A DNA stretch of 64,000 bases, taken from NCBI RefSeq assembly GCF_027570075.1, contig NZ_JAKMUS010000010.1, positions 24,039-88,038 on the forward strand, read 5' to 3'. Source of the stretch: Corynebacterium meitnerae. GTDB taxonomy: Bacteria > Actinomycetota > Actinomycetes > Mycobacteriales > Mycobacteriaceae. This document shows, piece after piece, positions 35,086 through 41,847 of this stretch. The notes under the pieces were generated by a model. The model did not search any database and had not been told where the DNA came from. It worked only from the letters and a program-made list of their open reading frames with translations. How positions within the stretch are numbered: the stretch's first letter is position 1; each line of letters begins with the position of its first letter. A program made the position numbers and the translations under genes.

Positions 35086-37032
35086 ATGACTCTTATTGGT
35101 GAGCGTTACCAGCTGGGTAACTCCATTGGCACCGGTGGCATGTCCAACGTCTACGTGGCCACCGATACCCTCCTTGGGCGCGAAGTCGCCGTGAAGATGC
35201 TCAAGGTGGACATGGCCCGCGACGAAAACTTCCGCGAGCGCTTCCGCCGGGAGGCACAGAACTCTGCACGCCTGAACCACCCCAACATCGTGGCGGTGTA
35301 CGACACGGGTGAGACGGACGTGGATGGTGTGTCTGTTCCCTACATCGTCATGGAGCGCGTCAAGGGGCGTGACCTGCGCGCCATCGTCCGCGAGGACGGA
35401 CCGCTCACCCCGGAGGACGCCGCCAATCTGCTGCTGCCCGTCACACACGCGCTGCAGGCCAGCCACGATGCCGGCATCATTCACCGCGATGTGAAGCCCG
35501 CCAACATCATGGTCACCGCCACCGGTGAGGTGAAGGTGATGGACTTCGGCATCGCCCGCGCGCTGGATGATTCCACGGCAGCGATGACGCAGACCTCCGC
35601 CGTCATTGGCACCGCGCAGTACCTCTCCCCCGAGCAGGCACGCGGCCGCAACGCGGATGCGCGCAGTGACATCTACGCCCTTGGCTGCGTGATGTACGAA
35701 GCCGTGACCGGCACCCCGCCCTTTGAGGGCGAGACCCCGTTCGCGGTGGCCTACCAGCATGTTCAGGAGGAGCCGGAGGCGCCGAGCACCCGCATCCCCA
35801 ATCTGTCTGAGACAGAAGCGGTGAACGTTGACGCTGTCATCCTCACCGCCATGGCCAAGCACCCGGCGGATAGGTACCAGACCGCCGCCGAGATGAGCCA
35901 GGACCTCGAGCTGCTGCGCCGCGGTGCGGTGACGGAGGCTGCCCGCAACCACGTCGCGCACCCGGAGGAGCCGGAGTACGAGTACGAATACGAATACGAG
36001 TACGTCGACGACGCGACGGAGGCCGAAGACGTTCCACCGTCGCGCTACCTCCAGCACCGCCGTGACCAGGACAACTCGTCCAACCAGGGCATGAAGGTGC
36101 TGGCTCTGCTGCTCGCCGCGGTCATCGCGTTGGGTGGTGGCGCGTTTGCCATCAATAAGGTTCGCGGGGTTGTCGGGCAGTCGAGTGAGACGGTGACGGT
36201 GCCGAGTGTCGTCGGCAAGCCTCGCGAAGAAGCTGTCTCCCAGCTTGAGGAACTTGGCCTGCAGGTCACGGTCAATGAGGCCCCGCACCCGGATGTGCCG
36301 CGCGGCGATGTCCTGTCCATCAACCCGACCGAGGGCTCGCAGCTGCAGCGTGGCGCGAATGTCACCCTGACCGTCTCCTCTGGCCGCGAGATCACGGACG
36401 TGCCGGACCTCACGGACCTCACGCCGCAAGAAGCAGCCGCTGAGCTGGAAAAAGCAGGGCTCAAGCTTAACGACGACCTCCAGCGCGACACCTCCGACAC
36501 CATCGAAGACGGCAAGATCATGTCCCAAAACCCGGCTGGCGGGACCCAGATTGCCAAGGGTTCGAAGGTCTCCGTCACGGTGTCTACCGGCAAGGAGAAG
36601 GTCAAGGTTCCGGCAATGCGCGGTATGGACATCGCGCAGGTGGAAAGCACCTTTGAGTCGCTGGGGCTGAAGACAACGCGCGTGGACGTGGACTCTTCCC
36701 GCCCCGAGGGTGAGGTCCTGGCCATCGCCGGCGAAGGCACCGAGGTCGAGCGTGAAACCACGATCGAGCTGCGCGTATCCAATGGTCAGATGGTGAAGTT
36801 GCCGGACTTGGCGGGGAACACCCGCGAACAAGCCCAGCAGATCCTGCGTGACATGGGTTGGAACGGCCGCCTAGTCACCGGCAACCTGCTGGACACCGCG
36901 AACCCGACGGATCACGCCACCATCGCTGGGCACCGCCCGGGCCCGAATGCCGAGGTCCGCAAGGACGGCGACATCACCGTGGATCTGTGGCGCAACCCCG
37001 TCGTCGAAGGCGTCCAGGGACTGCTGCAGTAA
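35086..37032 (+). CDS. pknB: PknB: PASTA-domain Ser/Thr protein kinase
   Basis: 648 residues. Kinase domain about 8-275: GTGGMS, Lys37, HRDVKPAN with Asp135, DFG, and TQTSAVIGTAQYLSPEQ activation loop. A juxtamembrane linker carries a tandem (Glu-Tyr)5 run at about residues 297-306, encoded at 35974-36003. One helix (VLALLLAAVIALGGGAFAI) then leads to four PASTA domains that sense muropeptides or lipid II (for example VTVPSVVGKPREEAVSQLE, VTDVP/DVPDLTDLTPQEAAAELE). RBS AAAGGAG. The acidic EY repeat is uncommon and could be phosphorylated or expand by slippage. Confidence 0.95.
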   Translation: MTLIGERYQLGNSIGTGGMSNVYVATDTLLGREVAVKMLKVDMARDENFRERFRREAQNSARLNHPNIVAVYDTGETDVDGVSVPYIVMERVKGRDLRAIVREDGPLTPEDAANLLLPVTHALQASHDAGIIHRDVKPANIMVTATGEVKVMDFGIARALDDSTAAMTQTSAVIGTAQYLSPEQARGRNADARSDIYALGCVMYEAVTGTPPFEGETPFAVAYQHVQEEPEAPSTRIPNLSETEAVNVDAVILTAMAKHPADRYQTAAEMSQDLELLRRGAVTEAARNHVAHPEEPEYEYEYEYEYVDDATEAEDVPPSRYLQHRRDQDNSSNQGMKVLALLLAAVIALGGGAFAINKVRGVVGQSSETVTVPSVVGKPREEAVSQLEELGLQVTVNEAPHPDVPRGDVLSINPTEGSQLQRGANVTLTVSSGREITDVPDLTDLTPQEAAAELEKAGLKLNDDLQRDTSDTIEDGKIMSQNPAGGTQIAKGSKVSVTVSTGKEKVKVPAMRGMDIAQVESTFESLGLKTTRVDVDSSRPEGEVLAIAGEGTEVERETTIELRVSNGQMVKLPDLAGNTREQAQQILRDMGWNGRLVTGNLLDTANPTDHATIAGHRPGPNAEVRKDGDITVDLWRNPVVEGVQGLLQ

Positions 37033-37100
37033 CAACAGTGGTGCCCGCGGTGGTAGAGTCACACAACAGTTGCAGGTAGAAGTAAAGGACATTCCGCGTC

Positions 37101-37376
37101 ATGCCTAAGGCAAAGGTCACTAAGGACACCGTCAGCACCCCGCTGACCACCTCCACCGGTGCTAACCGCACCCCGGTGAAGATCAACACCGGCGGCACGC
37201 CCGTCTGGTACAAGGTCCTGATGTTCGGGTTCATGATCATTGGTCTGCTGTGGATGATCGTGAACTACCTCGCCGGCCCGTCCATCCCGCTCATGAACGA
37301 GCTGGGCCCATGGAACTACCTGATCGGCTTCGGTGGCCTGATCATCGGTCTGCTCATGACCATGGGGTGGCGTTAA
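37101..37376 (+). CDS. crgA: CrgA: cell-division membrane protein
   Basis: 91 residues: a basic N-terminal cytosolic part (MPKAKVTKDTVSTP) and two membrane helices (YKVLMFGFMIIGLLWMIVNYLAG; YLIGFGGLIIGLLMTMGWR). PxWYK before the first helix and GPWNYLIGFG before the second are CrgA hallmarks. CrgA recruits and stabilises FtsZ, FtsQ, FtsI and CwsA at the septum in actinobacteria. Last gene of the cluster, followed by a strong terminator. Confidence 0.94.
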   Translation: MPKAKVTKDTVSTPLTTSTGANRTPVKINTGGTPVWYKVLMFGFMIIGLLWMIVNYLAGPSIPLMNELGPWNYLIGFGGLIIGLLMTMGWR

Positions 37377-37403
37377 GCCCCTCCCCCCCCCCTGCTTTTC
37401 AGC

Positions 37404-37437
37404 CAGCGCTCCCACTGCTGTGGGGGCGCTGTTTTTT
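37404..37437 (+). terminator. Intrinsic terminator of the kinase/crgA cluster
   Basis: CAGCGCTCCCAC and GTGGGGGCGCTG form a 12-bp stem (one G-T wobble) around a short loop, followed by TTTTTT (37432-37437). It lies 27 nt after crgA. Confidence 0.9.
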
Positions 37438-37839
37438 GTGGATAAAGTGCCGGTCCAGGGGGCGAGGGTGGCCCTTGGTCGCTTTCTTTCGCTGGGTGTG
37501 TGTAAAAAATGACAGCGCGAAAAATCGGCTTGGGTAAAAGGCCTGGTAGCGAATTTCTATCGTTTGCTAGTTTCCGGTGCAATGTAAAATTTTACACAGA
37601 TGTACGCCGAGACGAGCACCCAGGTGCCAGCCACGCTTGCCGTCACTTAACCTGTTATCCACAGTTCACAGGTGCTGAATCTATCCACATTATGGGGCGT
37701 GGAATGTCCACAACCACCCTCCCCCACTGTGAAAAGCACTGGTCAGGCGTGAGAATTTCCGCGTCACCTTCTCTCCACAGGCTGTGGGATGTGGGACGGA
37801 TGTGAACTATCCACAGGTTTGTCCACAGCTTGTGGATAA
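37437..37839. other. DnaA-box cluster in a 0.5-kb gene-free region
   Basis: The gap between crgA and the rhomboid gene (37377-37870) holds four perfect 9-mers: TGTGGATAA at 37437-37445, TTATCCACA at 37655-37663, TTGTCCACA at 37819-37827 and TGTGGATAA at 37831-37839. It also has one-mismatch boxes CTATCCACA (37681 and 37807) and ATGTCCACA (37704), plus CTTTTCACA (minus, 37728-37736). An AT-rich segment precedes the main group at about 37500-37600. No dnaA, dnaN or rpmH is in the window, so it is not the canonical origin context. Confidence 0.65.
37583..37596. promoter_or_regulatory. Perfect 14-bp palindrome TGTAAAATTTTACA
   Basis: A symmetric AT-rich sequence within the AT-rich part of the crgA-rhomboid gap, 59 bp from the first box of the main DnaA group. 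It could be an operator for a dimeric regulator or part of an unwinding element; no gene starts next to it. Confidence 0.4.
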
Positions 37840-37870
37840 CCCACCTGTGAGGTCGTGTGGACTCCTGTGC

Positions 37871-38530
37871 TTAACCCACCACTGGCACCATCAGAGGCAC
37901 CATCACTGCAGCGACTGCCAGCACCAATCCACCTACCGCGCCGGCCCACCGGGTGCGTTCATTGGGGGACGTGAGCGGTCCCGCCATGAGCGCCCCCACT
38001 GCCAGCCCGCCGAGGTGCCCCCACAAGCTCACGCCGGGACTCAACAGGGTGAAGGCGACGTTGCCCAACACCAGCACGAGTGGCGCTCTCAAGTCCGCGC
38101 GACTCCGCGCGGCAATGCCCACCAGCACAGCCATGAGCATGTACAACGCCCCCGAAGCACCGGCGGTGGGCTGGTCCCAGGCGAAGGTGAGCACAGCCGC
38201 GGACCCACCGAGCACGCCAGCCAGATAGGCCACCACGTAGGGGCCGGTGCCCACGGCGCGTTCCACCACGGCACCAATGATCACCAGCGTGATCAGGTTG
38301 ATGGTCAGGTGGGAGATGTCCACGTGCAGGAACCCCGAGGTCAGTGCGCGGAGAAATCCCCAATCCGTGGCGGTGACGCCCGGGCCCCACAGCACGAAGC
38401 GAGAGCCAAGGCCAGACCCCCAGATGACATCGGAGACAGACCGGGACGACAGGGAGGTCAACAGGAAAACCCCCGCACACAACAGCGCGATGACTGTTGT
38501 GGCGGGGGCGCCGTAAAGAAGTTTCTTCAC
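37871..38530 (-). CDS. Rhomboid-family intramembrane serine protease
   Basis: 219 residues and about six to seven membrane helices. The catalytic Ser is in the helix-start motif AGASGALYML (GxSG) and the His in WGHLGGLAVGALMAGPL; SGFLHVDISHLTINLITL is the conserved second-helix HxxxN-type region. It cleaves membrane-protein substrates within the bilayer; none is predicted here. It starts 1 nt after the ppiA stop codon on the same strand, so the two are probably co-transcribed. Confidence 0.9.
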   Translation of the reverse strand: MKKLLYGAPATTVIALLCAGVFLLTSLSSRSVSDVIWGSGLGSRFVLWGPGVTATDWGFLRALTSGFLHVDISHLTINLITLVIIGAVVERAVGTGPYVVAYLAGVLGGSAAVLTFAWDQPTAGASGALYMLMAVLVGIAARSRADLRAPLVLVLGNVAFTLLSPGVSLWGHLGGLAVGALMAGPLTSPNERTRWAGAVGGLVLAVAAVMVPLMVPVVG

Positions 38531-39052
38531 TTACTCGACGGTCACAGAATTGATCACCACGTCCTCGACCGGGCGGTCCATGCGGCCGGTCTGCACGTTT
38601 GCCAGCTCGTCGACAACCTTGCGGGAAGCCTCATCGGTGACCTCACCGAAGATGGTGTGGCGGTTGTTCAGCCACGGGGTGGCGTCCACGGTGATGAAGA
38701 ACTGGGAGCCGTTCGTGCCCGGGCCAGCATTAGCCATGGCGAGCAGGTACGGGCGGTCGAACTGGAGCTCCGGGTGGAACTCGTCAGAGAACTGGAAGCC
38801 CGGGCCGCCGGTGCCGGTGCCGGTCGGGTCACCGCCCTGGATCATGAACCCAGGGATGATGCGGTGGAAGATAGAGCCGTCGTAGAACGGGCCCTCGTTG
38901 GTGCCGGAGGCGTTCTTGGTGGTGTACTCCTGGGTGCCCTTGGCCAGGCCGGTGATGATTTCCACGGTGTTCGGCGCGTGGTTGCCAAACAGGTCAACCT
39001 TGATGTCGCCATGGTTGGTGTGGAACGTCAGTGTCTGAGTCTTCTGTGTCAT
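38531..39052 (-). CDS. ppiA: Cyclophilin-type peptidyl-prolyl isomerase PpiA
   Basis: 173 residues, cytosolic. The cyclophilin core is complete: [52 protein letters not shown] with the catalytic Arg in [23 protein letters not shown], and [14 protein letters not shown]. It accelerates proline isomerisation in protein folding. The start is the ATG at 39052, 7 nt after TACCCT (39060-39065), rather than the upstream in-frame site at 39100. Gene order ppiA-rhomboid near crgA is normal for corynebacteria. Confidence 0.95.
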   Translation of the reverse strand: MTQKTQTLTFHTNHGDIKVDLFGNHAPNTVEIITGLAKGTQEYTTKNASGTNEGPFYDGSIFHRIIPGFMIQGGDPTGTGTGGPGFQFSDEFHPELQFDRPYLLAMANAGPGTNGSQFFITVDATPWLNNRHTIFGEVTDEASRKVVDELANVQTGRMDRPVEDVVINSVTVE

Positions 39053-39112
39053 GGGCACCAGGGTACGCGATTGTGCTGCCCCGCTACGGATCCAACCCAA
39101 GCGGAATTCATG

Positions 39113-39139
39113 CAGACAGCTCTGTCTTGCTTTTATATA
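39113..39139 (+). promoter_or_regulatory. McbR-like operator and -10 region of metQNI
   Basis: CAGAC-agctct-GTCTT (39113-39128) matches eight of ten positions of the McbR box TAGAC-N6-GTCTA that represses methionine and cysteine genes in C. glutamicum. It sits where the -35 would be for a TATATA -10 at 39134-39139, so bound repressor would block the promoter. Repression when the McbR effector is low-affinity fits a methionine uptake operon. Confidence 0.65.
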
Positions 39140-39208
39140 CCGTGCGGTTTAGGGTTGGTGCCTACCCATAAATAAACCTATTAATTCATGTGGAAGGACC
39201 TTTCACCC

Positions 39209-40048
39209 ATGTTCAAAAAGATTGCCGCCGTCACAGCAGCTGCCGCACTGTCCCTCGGCCTCGTCGCATGCGGCTCCGATGACACCGCGATCGACGCTGC
39301 TGGCACCGGCGATACCAAGACCATCCGCGTGGCCACCTCCCCTGGCCCGTACTCCGAGCTTTTCCAGGAGGGCGTCGCCCCGATCCTGGAGAAGGACGGT
39401 TACACCCTCGAATACACCAACTTCACCGACCTCACCCAGGCTGATACCGCGCTGGCTGAAGGCTCCGCTGACCTCAACGTTGAGCAGCACACCGCATGGA
39501 TGAACGTGTTTAACAAGGAAAAGGGCGGCAACCTCGTCTCCATCACGGAGGTCCCCACCGTCCCGGCGGGCCTGTACTCCGAGAAGCACGAGAAGCTCGA
39601 GGATGTCGCTGACGGCCAGTCCGTGGGCATCCCGCTCGACGGCTCCAACAAGTCGCGCGCGATCCATGTGCTTGTCGACGCCGGCTGGATCACCCTCCGC
39701 GACGACGCCGACGAAGCCCTGCTGTCCGAGGCAGATATCGACGAAAACCCGCACAACCTGGACATCAAGCCGATGGATTCCGCGAACCTCTCCCGCTCCT
39801 TGCCGGACCTGGATTGGGCAGTGATCCCGGGCTCCATGAGCTACTCCGCTGGCTTGGACCCGAACCTGCAGCGCTTCCAGGAGAACCTGCGCCCAGAGCT
39901 CATCCTCGTGGCCGTGACCACCGAAGGTAAGCAGGACACCCCGTGGGCCAAGGCTGTGAGCGAGGCATACCGTTCCGAGGAGTTCAAGGAGTACTTCGAC
40001 TCCCAGAACACGAACAACTACTGGTTCCTCCCAGATTCTCTGAAGTAA
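39209..40048 (+). CDS. metQ: MetQ: D/L-methionine ABC transporter substrate-binding lipoprotein
   Basis: 279 residues. Signal peptide with lipobox LVAC (lipidated Cys21). The NlpA/MetQ domain follows: IRVATSPGPYSELFQEGVAPILEKDGYTLEYTNFTDLTQADTALAEGSADLNVEQHTAWM and VGIPLDGSNKSRAIHVL. It delivers methionine to MetNI. The ATG at 39209 is preferred over 39188 since it gives the normal signal peptide and has AAGGAC upstream. Its stop overlaps the metN start. Confidence 0.93.
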   Translation: MFKKIAAVTAAAALSLGLVACGSDDTAIDAAGTGDTKTIRVATSPGPYSELFQEGVAPILEKDGYTLEYTNFTDLTQADTALAEGSADLNVEQHTAWMNVFNKEKGGNLVSITEVPTVPAGLYSEKHEKLEDVADGQSVGIPLDGSNKSRAIHVLVDAGWITLRDDADEALLSEADIDENPHNLDIKPMDSANLSRSLPDLDWAVIPGSMSYSAGLDPNLQRFQENLRPELILVAVTTEGKQDTPWAKAVSEAYRSEEFKEYFDSQNTNNYWFLPDSLK

Positions 40049-40869
40049 TGGAACCAATGCCTGAAGCTGTCATCTTCGACCACGTCTCCAAAACATTCGA
40101 GACCCGCAGCGGTTCCTTCACTGCCCTCGACGACATCACGTTTACGGTGCCCAAAGGCACCGTGAGCGGTGTCGTGGGCACATCCGGTGCCGGTAAGTCC
40201 ACGCTCATCCGCATGGTCAATGGGCTGGAAACCCCGACCTCCGGTTCCGTTACGGTCTTCGACCGCGACCCAGCCACGCTCAGCAACGCTGACCTGCGGG
40301 AGCTGCGCCGTGACGTGGGCATGGTCTTCCAAAGCAGCAATCTTTTGGAAACCAAGACGGTGGCGGAGAATGTGGCAACACCGTTGAGGTTGCTGAAGGC
40401 GTCGAAAAGCGACATTGCACGCCGCACCGCAGACGTGCTGGAGATGGTCGGCCTGGCTGACCGCGCGGACCATAAACCGCGCCAACTTTCAGGCGGGCAG
40501 CGACAGCGCGTGGGCATCGCTCGTGCGCTGATCACGGACCCAACCGTGCTGCTTTGCGACGAACCCACCTCCGCCCTCGACCCCATCACCACCAACCAGA
40601 TCCTCGATTTGCTGAGCAACATCAATAAGGAACTGGGCGTGACCATCCTCATCATCACCCACCAAATCGACGTCATTGCGCGTCTGGCTGATGATGTGGC
40701 CGTGCTGTCGGAAGGCCGCCTCGTCGAATCCGGCCCGGTAGCCAGCGTCTTTGCCGACCCGCAGCATGAACTCACGCGGAAATTCGTGGACACCGTCATC
40801 CCACCCGCACTTGATCCCGCCGCGCGTGAATCGCTCGCGCGCGCCCTGGTGAAGAACTACGAGGTGTAA
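40048..40869 (+). CDS. metN: MetN: methionine ABC transporter ATP-binding protein
   Basis: 273 residues. Walker A GTSGAGKST, Q-loop VFQSSNLL, signature LSGGQRQRVGIARAL, Walker B VLLCDEPTSALD and H-loop ITHQ are all intact. It energises methionine uptake through MetI. The length, about 70 residues shorter than E. coli MetN, suggests the C-terminal ACT-like methionine-sensing domain (NIL) is missing, so transinhibition by internal methionine may be absent. ATG overlaps the metQ stop (TAATG). Confidence 0.92.
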   Translation: MEPMPEAVIFDHVSKTFETRSGSFTALDDITFTVPKGTVSGVVGTSGAGKSTLIRMVNGLETPTSGSVTVFDRDPATLSNADLRELRRDVGMVFQSSNLLETKTVAENVATPLRLLKASKSDIARRTADVLEMVGLADRADHKPRQLSGGQRQRVGIARALITDPTVLLCDEPTSALDPITTNQILDLLSNINKELGVTILIITHQIDVIARLADDVAVLSEGRLVESGPVASVFADPQHELTRKFVDTVIPPALDPAARESLARALVKNYEV

Positions 40870-40872
40870 CAG

Positions 40873-41559
40873 ATGAACCAGCTCAATTCGTGGTGGCGCG
40901 ACACCACCGGATCCCGCGTCACGCCTGAGATGTACGTCGACTCCTTCGGCGAAACGCTGTACATGGTGGGCACCTCCCTCTTCATCGGCGCGCTGCTGGG
41001 CATTCCGCTCGCGCTCGCGCTGGTGATCACCCGGCCCGGTGGCCTCAAACCCAACCGGGTGATCTACGGAGTGCTCAACGTGATGGTGAACATCATCCGC
41101 TCCCTGCCGTTCATCATCCTGCTCGTTGCCATCACCCCGTTCACGCGCGTCATCGCTGGTACCGCCATTGGCACCACTGCCGCTTTGGTGCCGCTGACCT
41201 TGTACATTGCCCCGTTCATCGCCCGGCTTATCGAGCAATCCCTCCTCGAAGTCAACCCCGGCATCACCGAAGCCGCGGACTCCATGGGAGCCACCCTCTT
41301 CCAAACCATCCGCTACTTCCTGCTTCCGGAGGCCAAGTCCTCCATCATCCTGGCCATCACCACCGCCACCATCGGGCTCATCTCCGCCACCGCAATGGCC
41401 GGCACCATCGGCGGCGGCGGTGTCGGTGACCTGGCCATCTCCTACGGCTACCAGCAGTTCGACTCGATTGCGATGCTCCTGACCGTGGTCATCCTGATCA
41501 TCATCGTTCAGGCCATCCAGTCACTGGGCAACACCCTCGCGCGGCGGGCGCGGGCGTAG
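40873..41559 (+). CDS. metI: MetI: methionine ABC transporter permease
   Basis: 228 residues and five to six membrane helices. The EAA coupling loop is EAADSMGATLFQTIRYFLLPEAKSSI, and NIIRSLPFIILLVAITPFTR is the MetI/D-methionine permease signature. Last gene of metQNI, 3 nt after metN. Hairpin repeat copy A starts directly after its stop codon and may act as its 3' end. Confidence 0.93.
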   Translation: MNQLNSWWRDTTGSRVTPEMYVDSFGETLYMVGTSLFIGALLGIPLALALVITRPGGLKPNRVIYGVLNVMVNIIRSLPFIILLVAITPFTRVIAGTAIGTTAALVPLTLYIAPFIARLIEQSLLEVNPGITEAADSMGATLFQTIRYFLLPEAKSSIILAITTATIGLISATAMAGTIGGGGVGDLAISYGYQQFDSIAMLLTVVILIIIVQAIQSLGNTLARRARA

Positions 41560-41581
41560 GGTTCCGGGTCGGTTCGCGCCC

Positions 41582-41831
41582 GGGTTCTGGGCCCGGGTTC
41601 TGGGCCCGGGTTCTGGGCCGGCTCCTCGCCCGGGTTCGAGATATCTGACCACGCGCGAAAACCCTGTTTCCTGAAATGCCAGGTCACGGGGTTTTCGCGA
41701 TTCTGGGGTGCGGGCGGGGTGTCAGATTTCTCGGATAGGCCCTCTGGGGCGCTTAGGTGCGGTTTGACTATCGTGACGCGCGCGGCGCAAAACCGCAGGT
41801 CGCGGGAAGGTGCGATAGTCAAACCGGCCCA
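41582..41831 (+). repeat. Hairpin repeat, copy A
   Basis: This element, shared with 49960-50215, starts with three tandem GGGTTCTGGGCCC units and then has two large inverted repeats. Hairpin 1: outer arms GAGATATCTGAC (41638-41649) and GTCAGATTTCTC (41721-41732), inner arms CGCGAAAACCCTGT and ACGGGGTTTTCGCG. Hairpin 2: GGTTTGACTATCG (41761-41773) and CGATAGTCAAACC (41813-41825). It lies between metI and the PucR regulator, which converge. No open frame is supported. Confidence 0.9.
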
Positions 41832-41847
41832 CCTGGCAACACGAGCG

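Noticed and set aside
37437..37839. Chromosomal replication origin (oriC)
   Set aside because: DnaA boxes are present, but no dnaA, dnaN, rpmH, recF or gyr genes lie near, and the large operon to the left is transcribed toward the region rather than away from it. I keep it as a DnaA-box cluster only.
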